Positions 8,805 through 18,301 of a DNA stretch of 64,000 nucleotides are shown piece after piece. Numbering within the stretch: the stretch's first letter is position 1; every line of letters starts with the position of its first letter. The translations under genes and the position numbers were made by a program. Source of the stretch: Dictyobacter arantiisoli (GTDB lineage Bacteria > Chloroflexota > Ktedonobacteria > Ktedonobacterales > Ktedonobacteraceae); NCBI RefSeq assembly GCF_008326305.1, contig NZ_BIXY01000014.1, forward strand, positions 37,759 through 101,758, given 5' to 3'. Below the pieces are notes generated by a model, which did no database searches, had not been told where the DNA came from, and saw only the letters and a list, made by a program, of their open reading frames with translations.

Positions 8805-10817
8805 ATGCATAGAACGCCACCACACGAAGATACCCATTCCGATGGAGAGCCTGAACGCGATCTGAGGCGCCATAATTATAAAGATAAATTACAGCAAGAG
8901 TTAGATGATCCGGATAACTATGATCCTTATAATCATCCCGAAATTCCGAGAATCAAACGGGCATCCCGCTATCTGGACCTTGAATCAACACCACCTCCTA
9001 CGCGTCAGCCATCTCAAAACAACAGGCGAGCGCGCCTGGAAAAACCACGGGCGCATCAGACAGAAGATGAGCTTCAACTTGCGCGGCGCATGAAGGCCCG
9101 CGAAGCCCGTGAACAAACGGAGCGTGCACGTGTGCGGCGTCCCCCACCACATGCTGAAGCAGCGGATCAGGAGGAGCGTACACGCATACGGCGTCCTGTT
9201 CGTCGCGAGGAGCTAGAGGAGGAACAACGTCCTCCTACGCGCCGTCCTGCCCGACGCCCTATAGAAGAACAAGAAGTGCGAGCCTCTTCCCGCCGACCCA
9301 TCGATGAGGACGACGAAACCCTTATCATAAATCAAAGCACACGTCGCAAGCCCAGGGTCTATTTTGAAGATGAACCTGAGGCGCCAGTTATGCCAGCCAA
9401 AGCGACACGTGTACCACAAGCACAGGCGATAAAAGAGCATACACGACGACCTGCGGCTTATGAGCAGTCAACCATAGAAGAGGCGCATGAACGTGTTGCA
9501 CGCCGGAATCGCCATACGCAACAGGTTATTTTTGACCAGGCACAAAGAATTCTGCACAACCGTCCATTACTGGCGGTAATCTGTGGAATACTCATTCTCG
9601 GTGTACTCCTCCCATTGGGAATTCATCTGCTGAGCGCACCATCTATCGGTTCTGGCGTACCACAGGGTGGTGCTCAATCCACATTAACCAGGACAGCAAC
9701 GGCAGCCAAAAATCCCGCTGATCCACATGAGATTGTGATTACACCACCCGATACGGATCATCCCGCCCCTCCAGTACTGGCGACATCAGCCTATGTGCTG
9801 GATGCCGATACAGGCGCGACGATCTACGCCCATAATCCATTCATGCACATTCCCATGATGAGCACGACAAAATTGATGACCGCCCTGCTGGCAGTTGAAC
9901 ATGGGAATTTGGATCAGAAAGTCACCATTAACCGCACCATCGCCAGAGACCTCACGACCCTTTCTGCCGATAGCGCCCTGATGGGCATCAAACCTGGCGA
10001 AACGTATACGATGCGTGAACTACTATATGGACTGTTCCTGGTCTCTGGCAACGATGCCGCCCTGGCTATCGCTGATGCCGATGCGGGCAGCGTGCCCAAC
10101 TTTGTCGCGCAAATGAATCAGCGTGCCAAACAATTGGGCATGAATGATACACACTATATGAATCCCCATGGTTTGATGGCAGATGGACAATATTCCAGCG
10201 CGCATGATCTGGCAATTATTGGTCAGCATAGCTTCGGAAATGCCACCATACAACAGATCAGCGATACCGAGTTTTATACTATTCCCGCAACAAAGGAGCA
10301 TGCGGTTCATTATCTGCAAAATGAAGATCAGTTTATGTACTGGTATCCCGGCGTCATGGCCGGGAAAACAGGTTGGGATACGGGAGCAAATTTCCTGCAA
10401 GTCGTCAAAGCGTCCTACCACAATAAGCATTTGATTGGCGTAACCATGCATACGGTAGATTGGTGGACGGATATGCGCGATTTAATGAACTACGGCTTCA
10501 ACAATTTCACCTGGATCTCACCACGTGAGATCAATGCCAGCATCAAGGCCATTCCTTATGCGGCGCTCTGGTCCTACTTCCAAAGCGATACCCGGCAACG
10601 CATCATTCCAATGGGGAAACAGGGACGCTTTTACATCTTTACCGAATATGCGATCTCTGGCGTGATCATGAACTACTTCGATAAAAATCATGGGCTGAAC
10701 AAATTTGGCTATCCCACCAGTTCCCAGACAGCGCCCAACACAACTATCCTCATGCAACATTTTCAGCATGGGACAATTCAATGCAATCTACAAACCAAAG
10801 AATGCGGAACGGTGTAG
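8805..10817 (+). CDS. D-alanyl-D-alanine carboxypeptidase (peptidase S11) with long charged N-terminal tail
   Basis: 670 residues. Residues 1 to about 250 are disordered and dense in Arg, Glu and Pro (repeats such as RRPARRP). One membrane helix follows (about 255-277), then an external Pro/Thr linker and an S11 penicillin-binding domain. Its active-site motifs are complete: STTK (Ser353, Lys356), SGN (about 413-415) and KTG (Lys521). The enzyme would remove the terminal D-Ala of peptidoglycan stem peptides outside the membrane. The last 60 residues include an LNKFGYPTS segment resembling LGFP-type wall-binding repeats. The charged tail is cytoplasmic and is absent from typical DacA proteins; it may dock onto cytoplasmic partners. 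The next genes also act on the wall. Confidence 0.93.
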   Translation: MHRTPPHEDTHSDGEPERDLRRHNYKDKLQQELDDPDNYDPYNHPEIPRIKRASRYLDLESTPPPTRQPSQNNRRARLEKPRAHQTEDELQLARRMKAREAREQTERARVRRPPPHAEAADQEERTRIRRPVRREELEEEQRPPTRRPARRPIEEQEVRASSRRPIDEDDETLIINQSTRRKPRVYFEDEPEAPVMPAKATRVPQAQAIKEHTRRPAAYEQSTIEEAHERVARRNRHTQQVIFDQAQRILHNRPLLAVICGILILGVLLPLGIHLLSAPSIGSGVPQGGAQSTLTRTATAAKNPADPHEIVITPPDTDHPAPPVLATSAYVLDADTGATIYAHNPFMHIPMMSTTKLMTALLAVEHGNLDQKVTINRTIARDLTTLSADSALMGIKPGETYTMRELLYGLFLVSGNDAALAIADADAGSVPNFVAQMNQRAKQLGMNDTHYMNPHGLMADGQYSSAHDLAIIGQHSFGNATIQQISDTEFYTIPATKEHAVHYLQNEDQFMYWYPGVMAGKTGWDTGANFLQVVKASYHNKHLIGVTMHTVDWWTDMRDLMNYGFNNFTWISPREINASIKAIPYAALWSYFQSDTRQRIIPMGKQGRFYIFTEYAISGVIMNYFDKNHGLNKFGYPTSSQTAPNTTILMQHFQHGTIQCNLQTKECGTV

Positions 10818-11202
10818 AAAGGGCCTCTCTATTCATTCAAATGGGTGTGCATCTATGGTGAATTAGAACCATAAGGCAGAAAGAGACGTACATGTCATAC
10901 ATATAGTGAACACGGTCCGGTATAGAAACCATAGTCGCAAGTGACACGTTGTTTGTATAAAGCGGCTAGACCTGACCATGTGCCTAATTCACTTGCTCGC
11001 TATACTCATGTTTGTTATACTTCGAACTGCGTACCTGTAGGAACTGGTATCCTTAAAAAGAAGCCCCTACATACATGCTCTCTCGCCCTAAAAAGCAATC
11101 GTCAAGAGTATGGCGCTCATTTCCGTTTATACGCGGCGTGATCCACCGGGACTACTCCCATCGGTACGCCTTGCAGCATTTTTAGTCAGGGTATGGGTAT
11201 CT
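10818..11202. other. Intergenic region without recognised gene
   Basis: 385 bases between the carboxypeptidase and murT. I see only a weak 6-base stem (TATGGT/ACCATA near 10854-10872), possibly a poor terminator, and no convincing small gene. An in-frame extension of murT starting at 11110 is possible but has no ribosome-binding site. Confidence 0.4.
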
Positions 11203-12645
11203 ATGCAAACAGATAATTCAAACAATGACAGCACAACGCCAAATGGATTACGCAAAGCCCGGTTGGCCTTCGCGATATCAGCAGGCAAAATTGCCGGCGC
11301 GTCAGGGCGTTTATTTCATATTGGTGGCGGCACCAGTCTCCCAGGCATGATTGCCCGCCGTATTGATCCTAATGTATTAAAATCGGTAGTTGGCGATAGT
11401 AAAGCGAAAAAAATTGTCATCACTGGCAGTAATGGAAAAACAACTACCGCTCGCATGACGGCGGCAATTGCTGATGCCGCCGGTCATCGCGTTTCGCAGA
11501 ACCGCACAGGCTCTAACCTGCTTCAAGGTGTGACCTCGGTTGCTGTGAACTTTGCGGATCTCTTTGGCCGACTCGAAAGCGATGTCCTGCTCTTTGAGAT
11601 CGATGAAGCAACCATTCCGCTGGCCGTGCCTGAGATTCAACCTGATGTTGTGGTGATTACCAATATTTTCCGTGACCAGTTGGACCGCTATGGCGAGCTG
11701 TATTCCGTGGCTCAGGCACTCAATTCAATGCTTGAGAGTCTACCAGAGACAGCAACGATCCTGCTCAATGGCAATGATCCACAAGTTGCGAACTTTGGGG
11801 TCAACGCCAAAGCCCGCCGCATCTTCTATGGTCTGGAGACCAAGGATATCGGCACACCTGTTCCGGAGCAGTCTGCCGATATTATCCGCTGTATCCACTG
11901 CAATAGCGATTTCCTGTATGAAGTGGCGTATATGTCGCACCTGGGTCTCTACCGCTGTCCTGAGTGCGGTTATACATTGCCGCCTCTCGATGTAGCAGTC
12001 ACTTCGGCGGCGTTAGCGGATAATGGTGAGGGTCCCAGCCATATCAAATTGCGCACCCCACTGGGAGAGATGAAACTCGATATTCCCCTACCAGGCGTGC
12101 ATAATATTTATAATGCAACAGCAGCAATTGGTGCTGCGGTAGCCCTCGGTTTCCCATTAGATTCAGTACAGACGGCGATGAATAACGTACGGACCGCCTT
12201 CGGTCGTATGGAAAAAATTCAGGCTGGCGACAAAACAATCTTTCTCTCATTCGTCAAAAATCCAACATCCTTTAATCTGATGCTGCGTCTGATCGCGAAA
12301 CATGAAGGCAAAAAGCATCTCTTACTCTCCATGAGCCATACCGTGGTCGATGGTCAGGACTTCGCCTGGCTGTGGGATGTAGAACTGGAAGATATCGCAC
12401 CCGATATTCTCGATGCGGTCTGTAGCGGCAATAAGTCTGAGGAACTGGCGTTACGCCTCAAGTACGCGGAAATCCCGACCGATAAGATCATAGAGGTCGA
12501 AGATCGCGAGGCTGCATTGGATGAAGCGATCAAAAATGTAGAACCAGGCGGCACACTTTATATCATGAGTGGATATACTCCTACCCAGGAGTTGCGCCGA
12601 ATTATGCAGAAGCGCGGTTGGGTCAAGCACTTCTGGGAGGAATAG
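11203..12645 (+). CDS. murT: Lipid II isoglutaminyl synthase, Mur ligase-like subunit MurT
   Basis: 480 residues from the chosen ATG (a longer frame opens at 11110 but adds an unlikely leader). It has a Mur ligase central domain with the P-loop GSNGKTTT (75-82), the VVITNIFRDQLDRYGE block, and a four-Cys zinc ribbon (C230-x2-C233, C252-x2-C255) that is diagnostic for MurT among Mur ligases. With GatD it converts D-glutamate of lipid II to D-isoglutamine using glutamine and ATP at the inner membrane face. gatD follows after only three bases, so the two are translationally linked. The C-terminal DUF1727-like domain ends in VKHFWEE. Confidence 0.95.
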   Translation: MQTDNSNNDSTTPNGLRKARLAFAISAGKIAGASGRLFHIGGGTSLPGMIARRIDPNVLKSVVGDSKAKKIVITGSNGKTTTARMTAAIADAAGHRVSQNRTGSNLLQGVTSVAVNFADLFGRLESDVLLFEIDEATIPLAVPEIQPDVVVITNIFRDQLDRYGELYSVAQALNSMLESLPETATILLNGNDPQVANFGVNAKARRIFYGLETKDIGTPVPEQSADIIRCIHCNSDFLYEVAYMSHLGLYRCPECGYTLPPLDVAVTSAALADNGEGPSHIKLRTPLGEMKLDIPLPGVHNIYNATAAIGAAVALGFPLDSVQTAMNNVRTAFGRMEKIQAGDKTIFLSFVKNPTSFNLMLRLIAKHEGKKHLLLSMSHTVVDGQDFAWLWDVELEDIAPDILDAVCSGNKSEELALRLKYAEIPTDKIIEVEDREAALDEAIKNVEPGGTLYIMSGYTPTQELRRIMQKRGWVKHFWEE

Positions 12646-12648
12646 GTT

Positions 12649-13452
12649 ATGAGCGAGCAGAAAACAGATACGGGCATGGTGATCAAGATCGGACACCTCT
12701 ATCCGACATTGATGAGCGTGGCAGCCGACCGGGGCAATCTCTTTTCGATTGAGCGCCGCAGCCGCTGGCGTGGCATCAGTATCGATGTTGAGCCGATCTA
12801 TGTCAAACAGACACCAGACTTCACCAAATATGATCTCATCCTGATCCATGGTGCAGCTGACCGTGAGATGGAGGTTGCATCCAAGGACATTCAGCACAAA
12901 GCCTCCTCACTCAAAGAGGCCGCAGAATCCAATACGGTCTTCTTGAGTGTCTGTGCTGGCTTCCAGTTGCTGGGACATTACTATAAACCCTTTGATGGTC
13001 CTGAGTTAAAAGGAGTCGGTCTCTTCGATCTGTATACTGAAGGTAGCACCACTCGCTTCATGACGCATATGGCACTGGAATGCAAGTTCCCGGAGACTGG
13101 CACGAAATTGTTGGTTGGCTATGAAAACCATAGCGGTCGCACCTTCCTGGGTTCAAAAACACAGCCACTGGGAAAAGTTCTGGCGGGCTGGGGCAACAAT
13201 GGGAAGGATGGTGTCGAGGGCGTTGTCTATAAAAATGCGTTTGGAACCTATACCCATGGTCCAGTTTTGCCCAAGAATCCCTGGTTTACTGACTTAATCA
13301 TTCAGCGCGCACTGGAGCGCCGTTATGGTAAAGTAACACTATTACCATTGGATGATAGTACTGAGAATGCGGCACACGCAGCAGCTTTGAAGCTGGCCAT
13401 GGAGTTCAAAGGCACCATGTCAGCCATTGAAGCAACCGCCTGGAAGCATTAG
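12649..13452 (+). CDS. gatD: Lipid II isoglutaminyl synthase, glutamine amidotransferase subunit GatD
   Basis: 267 residues with the triad-type (class I) glutaminase fold of the CobB/CobQ-like GATase group. The nucleophile is Cys102 in LSVCAGFQLLG, and the His is in THGPVLPKNPWFTD. It supplies ammonia from glutamine to MurT for amidation of the stem-peptide D-Glu. The start codon lies three bases after the murT stop. The pair MurT-GatD is best known from Gram-positive cocci and actinobacteria; here it stands between a D,D-carboxypeptidase and a cell-surface glycosidase. Confidence 0.95.
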   Translation: MSEQKTDTGMVIKIGHLYPTLMSVAADRGNLFSIERRSRWRGISIDVEPIYVKQTPDFTKYDLILIHGAADREMEVASKDIQHKASSLKEAAESNTVFLSVCAGFQLLGHYYKPFDGPELKGVGLFDLYTEGSTTRFMTHMALECKFPETGTKLLVGYENHSGRTFLGSKTQPLGKVLAGWGNNGKDGVEGVVYKNAFGTYTHGPVLPKNPWFTDLIIQRALERRYGKVTLLPLDDSTENAAHAAALKLAMEFKGTMSAIEATAWKH

Positions 13453-13481
13453 TTTCCAGTAGAGCAAGGAAAAGAATCGCC

Positions 13482-14294
13482 ATGCCAGCAAAACACGCCT
13501 TCAAGCTCGCGCTACTTATTGGCCTTCTGGTCTGTGCATTGCTGGCTTGCGATGTGTTGCCCAGCATCACATTGAATGGAACACCCGTTACCTCATCCTC
13601 CCAGTCAGGGACACTGAACCAATGGACGACAGCCCAGCCAGGCGTCGAGCTACGCAGTGAGCACTGGAAAAGCGCGGGTGGAAATGAGGACACCGTCTCG
13701 ATTGCCCGCTTTGACCTCAATAAAGTCCATCTCAGTGTTGGCTATCAACCCGACAAACCACTGGCACTCAAGGATTGGATGAAGCAGACAAATGCGCTGG
13801 CCGTGATCAATGGTGGCTACTTTGATCAACAGAATCAGTCAACAGCCCTGATAGTGGCAAACAGTCAGGTATATGGCACATCCTATGCAAATTGTTGTGG
13901 CATGTTCTCAGTCAACAGCCAGGGTCAGGTATCGATCCGCTCGCTGGCCGACCAACCCTATGATCCCAGCACAGAACAAATCACACAAGCCACCCAGAGC
14001 CGTCCCATGCTCATCGTGAATGGCAAACGCACCCAATTCCAGGAAACCACCGCCGCCAGTCCACGCAGTGTCGTCGCCATGGACAACCAGGGCCGCCTCC
14101 TCTTCATAGTCAGTCCTTCACAGGCCTTCTCAATGGATGAGTTAGCCGATCTTCTCATCCAATCAGATCTCAACATCAAAAACGCCCTCAATCTGGATGG
14201 AGGCACATCCACAGGACTCTACGTCAAAGCAGGCAGTCAGCGAGTAACCCTCGACTCCGTCAATCCCCTCCCTATCGTCATCATCGTCAAGTAG
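13482..14294 (+). CDS. Phosphodiester glycosidase family lipoprotein (NAGPA/DUF2233)
   Basis: 270 residues. The N-terminus (MPAKHAFKLALLIG, then the lipobox LLAC at about residues 20-23) is a lipoprotein signal. The body is a NAGPA-like domain: AVINGGYF, RPMLIVNG, SPRSVVAMDNQGRLLFIV, and the C-terminal NLDGGTSTGLYV block typical of the family. Related enzymes cleave GlcNAc-1-phosphodiester alpha-linkages, and YngK- or GH-associated members process wall or capsule glycans. It follows gatD after 29 bases with its own AAGGAA site, so it probably belongs to the murT-gatD operon and acts outside the membrane on wall polymers. The precise substrate is unknown. Confidence 0.85.
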   Translation: MPAKHAFKLALLIGLLVCALLACDVLPSITLNGTPVTSSSQSGTLNQWTTAQPGVELRSEHWKSAGGNEDTVSIARFDLNKVHLSVGYQPDKPLALKDWMKQTNALAVINGGYFDQQNQSTALIVANSQVYGTSYANCCGMFSVNSQGQVSIRSLADQPYDPSTEQITQATQSRPMLIVNGKRTQFQETTAASPRSVVAMDNQGRLLFIVSPSQAFSMDELADLLIQSDLNIKNALNLDGGTSTGLYVKAGSQRVTLDSVNPLPIVIIVK

Positions 14295-14311
14295 ACCCGA
14301 TCATTTCAATT

Positions 14312-14386
14312 GCATAATCCAATCATGCCAATTGTAGCCTCTGACCGAAATGGTTGGGGACTAAGATTAACATGATTGGATTATGC
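14312..14386. terminator. 16-base inverted repeat between convergent operons
   Basis: GCATAATCCAATCATG (14312-14327) and CATGATTGGATTATGC (14371-14386) pair perfectly with a 43-base loop. The right arm covers the stop codon of the minus-strand permease gene. It probably ends both transcripts, although no U-tract follows. Confidence 0.5.
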
Positions 14387-15268
14387 GTGGTCCGGGGTCA
14401 GGCGACGCTCCATCATACGTGCGGCTACTGAGAGAGGGTAACACATGACGAGGTAGAGTAGCGCACCAAGCACAAAGACGTACATTTTTTGATTGGAGTC
14501 GGCCTGGGGTAAGGCAAAACCGATGGTAATATACTCCAGTTCGATGACCGCAATCACAGATAAAAAGGCACTGTCCTGGATCAGGGTAATAAAATTATTG
14601 GTTAAGGGCGGGATGATCGAACGAATCGCTTGCGGCAATATGATATAGCGCATGGTTTGACGCTCGTCCAGACCAAGACTCAGCGCAGCCTCAGATTGTC
14701 CTCGCTCCACTGAGAGTATGCCGGTACGAAAGACTTCAGTTAGATAGGCTCCATAGTTAAAGCTTAATCCAAGAATGCCATAGAAAAAAATGTTAAAGCT
14801 ATCCGGTACCAGACTATTGCTCTGTAAAACAGTCATGCTATTAAAAAGCATATCATGGGGATCAAAGCCAATATTCGAGAGCAACAGGCGTATTCCATAA
14901 TACCATAAGTACAACTGGACAAGCAGCGGAGTACCACGAATAACCTCTACATAAATCCCTGTGAGCCAGCGCAGAGGTCGGAAGCGGGCCAGACTGCCAA
15001 AGGCTCCCAGTAGTCCAAAGATAATGGCACAGATACCGCTCAGGACGGACACCAGCAGGGTCACCAGCGCGCCACGTATCATCTCCGGCAGATAGAGCAA
15101 TGAAAGATCCCGATAGGTGTAGAGATAATAACCAAAGGCTCCGATGACCGCCGCCAGCAGAATGTAATAGAGATAATTTGCGCCAACCATACGATTGCGC
15201 GGCCAGAGGTTGCGCTTGCGCGCTATATCCGGCGGCTTTTCCTGCTTATAGTGCAAATCTAAACTCAT
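14381..15268 (-). CDS. Polar amino-acid ABC transporter permease (HisM/GlnP family)
   Basis: 295 residues from the ATG at 15268, which follows GGAAGGAG at good spacing; a GTG three codons upstream is less likely. It has a polar N-terminal tail of about 35 residues, then several membrane segments and the family signature from GIYVEVIRGTPLLVQLYL to the coupling loop EAALSLGLDERQTMRYIILPQAIR. It pairs with the permease encoded just upstream (20-base gap) to form the membrane channel of an importer for a polar amino acid. It is the last gene of a four-gene minus-strand operon. Confidence 0.95.
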   Translation of the reverse strand: MSLDLHYKQEKPPDIARKRNLWPRNRMVGANYLYYILLAAVIGAFGYYLYTYRDLSLLYLPEMIRGALVTLLVSVLSGICAIIFGLLGAFGSLARFRPLRWLTGIYVEVIRGTPLLVQLYLWYYGIRLLLSNIGFDPHDMLFNSMTVLQSNSLVPDSFNIFFYGILGLSFNYGAYLTEVFRTGILSVERGQSEAALSLGLDERQTMRYIILPQAIRSIIPPLTNNFITLIQDSAFLSVIAVIELEYITIGFALPQADSNQKMYVFVLGALLYLVMCYPLSVAARMMERRLTPDHA

Positions 15269-15288
15269 AAATAGCACTCCTTCCTTCC

Positions 15289-15960
15289 TTACAACGCAGC
15301 TCGTAGTCGACGCTCGAGGCGCTTGGCTACATATGAGACGGGTAAACTCATCACGAGATAGAGCACAATTGCCAGCAGAAAAAAGGGTAAAGGATTACTG
15401 GCATGTGTGCGCACATAACTATTCAAAACCGACGTGAGATCACTCCCTGCAATCACGCTCACGATAGCAGAGTCCTTCAGTAAATAAATAAAATCATTTA
15501 CAAAAGGCGGAATCATCAATGGAATAGCCTGCGGCAACTGTATATGAAAGAAATTTTGGCTCGGCGAGAGACCAAGAGAAAGGGCGGCTTCCGCCTGCCC
15601 CTGCTCCACTGAAAGAAAACCTGCGCGATAAACTTCGGCCTCATAGGCGGCATAGTTCAAGGCCAACGTACCAATACCAGCCGTCCAAACATTGATCAGT
15701 AAGGCCCAGGAGGGATTAATCAAGCCTAACAAAGCCCCCAGCCCATAATAGATAATAAAAATCTGGGCCAGAATGGGCGTACCACGCACCACTTCAATGA
15801 AAATACGCGCTGGACCATGCAACCAGACTATACGCGAGCCATCCATCAACGCTAAGAACATACCCAGTACCAGGGCGATAGGAAAGGACGCCAGGCAGTA
15901 AAAAAGAGTATTCCGAGTACCTACCAAAAAATCAGGAATGGTAGGCCAGATTACATCCAT
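15289..15960 (-). CDS. Polar amino-acid ABC transporter permease (HisQ/GlnP family)
   Basis: 223 residues, the usual length. It shows PARIFIEVVRGTPILAQIFI near the N-terminal third and the ATPase-coupling loop EAALSLGLSPSQNFFHIQLPQAIP in the middle. It starts at an ATG with GAAGGATG upstream, 15 bases after the binding-protein stop. Both permeases of this operon keep the complete coupling loop, so both should contact the ATPase. Confidence 0.95.
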   Translation of the reverse strand: MDVIWPTIPDFLVGTRNTLFYCLASFPIALVLGMFLALMDGSRIVWLHGPARIFIEVVRGTPILAQIFIIYYGLGALLGLINPSWALLINVWTAGIGTLALNYAAYEAEVYRAGFLSVEQGQAEAALSLGLSPSQNFFHIQLPQAIPLMIPPFVNDFIYLLKDSAIVSVIAGSDLTSVLNSYVRTHASNPLPFFLLAIVLYLVMSLPVSYVAKRLERRLRAAL

Positions 15961-15975
15961 ATCATCATCCTTCGA

Positions 15976-16905
15976 TTATTTGATCCCAATTTCAGGCTGC
16001 GCATCGGTCCATAAGCCCCAACGATTGTAGATGTCTTTCAGAGTACCGTTCCCTTTAAGTATGGTTAACGCCTGATCAATCTCTTTCTGCAATGTAACTG
16101 CATTAGGACTGTTTTTATCGAAGGCAATCACATAATCGCTATTATCAAATGGCTTCCCAATCAGTTTCAAAGCAGCATTCTTTGAACCGCCAGAACCATA
16201 GCCCAGGGCATAATAAGTAACGGTCGAATAATCAATCAGGACAGCATCGATACGGCCCAGAGCCAGATCGTTAAATGGTAAATCGGGATCATAGGATTTC
16301 AGGGTAATCTTCTTGTCAGAAGCCAGAAGAACTTCAGCTCCAAAACCAGCCCCCGTGCCCACGGTATAGCCCTCAAGATCCTTCAAAGAGAGGTTATCAT
16401 TGGCTGTTTTACTGGCAAAACGGGGATCATTGGCACGCACGACGATTTGCTGACCATTGCGATAATAGGACTGTGAGAAAAGCTCGGTCTTCTTGCGATC
16501 CTCTGTAATTTCCCAGCCATTGAGAATAACATCAAATGCGCCGGTCTGTAAGGATTGATCTAACTGGGCATAGTCAATCTCAATTTGCTTTTGCGTCACC
16601 CCCATCAAAGACGCGATGGCAGCCGCAATTTCCATCTCAAAGCCAACCAGTTTACCAGTTTTCGGATCGCGATAGACATATGGCGCACCATTATTTGAAG
16701 TGGCCCCCCACTGCAAGACACCAGAGAGCTTTAATCCCTGATTGCCCACCTTCGTAGTCTTTGTAGCACCATTACTATTCCCACTGGTTGGAACATTGCC
16801 CCCACAAGCCGCGAGGAGAGATTCTGCCACGCCACCCGCCAGAACCAGGCCGCCTACCTGGCTTGCACGCTGCAAAAATACACGGCGCTTTACATTATGA
16901 GTCAT
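15976..16905 (-). CDS. Amino-acid ABC transporter substrate-binding lipoprotein
   Basis: 309 residues from the ATG at 16905 (GAGAAAGG upstream). The N-terminus has KRR-VFLQ followed by a hydrophobic stretch and the lipobox LLAAC-GG, so it may be a Tat-exported lipoprotein. The mature domain is SBP_bac_3: GFEMEIAAAIASLMG, DYAQLDQSLQTGAFDVILNGWEIT and DAVLIDYSTVTYY are family landmarks of glutamine/arginine/cystine-type receptors. It captures the amino acid outside the membrane and delivers it to the two permeases encoded downstream. Confidence 0.95.
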   Translation of the reverse strand: MTHNVKRRVFLQRASQVGGLVLAGGVAESLLAACGGNVPTSGNSNGATKTTKVGNQGLKLSGVLQWGATSNNGAPYVYRDPKTGKLVGFEMEIAAAIASLMGVTQKQIEIDYAQLDQSLQTGAFDVILNGWEITEDRKKTELFSQSYYRNGQQIVVRANDPRFASKTANDNLSLKDLEGYTVGTGAGFGAEVLLASDKKITLKSYDPDLPFNDLALGRIDAVLIDYSTVTYYALGYGSGGSKNAALKLIGKPFDNSDYVIAFDKNSPNAVTLQKEIDQALTILKGNGTLKDIYNRWGLWTDAQPEIGIK

Positions 16906-16968
16906 GATAATACCTTTCTCAGGACACGGAAAAAGAGACATATAAGAAACAAGGAAATATCTGTTTAT

Positions 16969-17787
16969 TTATGGCAAAACCGAGAGGACACGTTCCAAAA
17001 ATAGCTGGGTACGCTTCTCTTTAGGATGGCGAAAAAGATCATCGGGATCACCTTCCTCGACAATCATTCCATCTGACATAAAGACAACACGATCAGAGAC
17101 ATCACGGGCAAACTGCATTTCGTGGGTAACGACGACCATGGTGCTACCTTCGTAGGCGAGATCTTTCATCACTTTCAGCACTTCACCCACCAGTTCGGGA
17201 TCTAAAGCGGAGGTTGGCTCATCGAAGAGTAAGGCTCGTGGCTGCATCGCCAGGGCTCGTGCGATTGCTACACGTTGCTTCTGACCACCAGAAAGGCGGC
17301 CAGGATAGATATCGCGTTTCTCTAACAGTCCTACTTTCGCCAGTAAACTTTCGCCCAGAGCATGCGCCTGCTCTTTGGGCATTTTACGCACCAGCAAAGG
17401 GGCTTCGATCACATTTTGTAAGACCGTCATATGCGGAAAAAGATTGAAGTTTTGGAAAACCATCCCCAATTCACGTCGAATCGGGCTTAGCTGTTTTACC
17501 GAAAGATTGGGGTCCAGGTGCTCGCCGTTGATATAAATATCGCCACTGCTCGCCTTCTCCAAAGCATTCAAGCAACGAATCAAGGTACTTTTACCAGAGC
17601 CGCTGGGACCAATCAAGGCGACAACTTCTCGCCTTTTCACTTCAAAATTAATATCTTTGAGTACATGCTTGTCACTGAAATATTTGTTGAGCTTCTCAGT
17701 ACGAATGATAAGATCTCCTTCAATGGGGGTGAGATCTTGTAAGGACGCATTTTCAACAGTGCGATTGTGGTTCTGTTCGGGATTCAT
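16969..17787 (-). CDS. Amino-acid ABC transporter ATP-binding protein (GlnQ/HisP family)
   Basis: 272 residues: Walker [11 protein letters not shown]-loop [16 protein letters not shown], signature LSGGQKQR, Walker [15 protein letters not shown] and H-loop VVTHEM. These are diagnostic for the polar amino-acid subfamily, and the Q-loop [12 protein letters not shown] wording is typical of GlnQ. A 30-residue polar extension precedes the domain. It is the first gene of the operon, 63 bases before the binding protein; the operon therefore contains a full importer (ATPase, receptor, two permeases). Confidence 0.96.
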   Translation of the reverse strand: MNPEQNHNRTVENASLQDLTPIEGDLIIRTEKLNKYFSDKHVLKDINFEVKRREVVALIGPSGSGKSTLIRCLNALEKASSGDIYINGEHLDPNLSVKQLSPIRRELGMVFQNFNLFPHMTVLQNVIEAPLLVRKMPKEQAHALGESLLAKVGLLEKRDIYPGRLSGGQKQRVAIARALAMQPRALLFDEPTSALDPELVGEVLKVMKDLAYEGSTMVVVTHEMQFARDVSDRVVFMSDGMIVEEGDPDDLFRHPKEKRTQLFLERVLSVLP

Positions 17788-17942
17788 GCGTCACCCCTTT
17801 TTAGACGTTCGTTCATGTACAATTCAGCGCATAACCTCACTTATTAAAAACTACGATGAGCGACCTTTCTTACGAAAATACTGCATCGTATAACCCCGGC
17901 AAATATTCTGATGAACACGATAGCCCACATATTGGCTCTGTA

Positions 17943-18221
17943 TGATACGAACATGAGTCATCCCGAAATCTTGAAACAAAAATTCGATAACATGGGAGTG
18001 CAGAGGGCGAAGCCTTCTGCCGGGGTGTGGGATGTCCCCACTCCTTCTTTTCCCCTCTTTGCATGCCGCCTGCGGCGGCGCGAGGAAAAAGAAAAAAGGG
18101 CAGGGAACACCCCTGCCACCCCGGCAAGGGGCTCGCCGCCCCTTGCAACCCCACTTGCGGAGCGGATTGAAGTGGATCGAATGCCTGTTCGAAAAATTCG
18201 GGATGATCCATGTTTATATCA
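17943..18221. mobile_element. MITE-like element with 46-base imperfect terminal inverted repeats and GC-rich core
   Basis: The ends 17943-17988 and 18176-18221 are inverted copies of each other, identical at about 35 of 46 positions (shared blocks TGATA, AACATG, TCATCCCGAA, ATTCGAT). The core is GC-rich with the palindrome GCCGCCTGCGGCGGC and mirrored GCCGGGGTGTGGGATGTCCCC and CCCCTGCCACCCCGG motifs. The ORFs across it (on both strands, each beginning with an HPE motif) simply read the inverted ends. Part of the core recurs at 42135-42230. Confidence 0.65.
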
Positions 18222-18301
18222 ATCTTCCAACCAGAAGAATTATACACGATCTAGACCGGTTATGCATCTGAAACAACCAGGCAAAAATCAATCAGGGAAA
18301 A

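Noticed and set aside
10023..10451. 142-residue ORF antisense to the carboxypeptidase
   Set aside because: It lies opposite the catalytic domain, which has complete active-site motifs.
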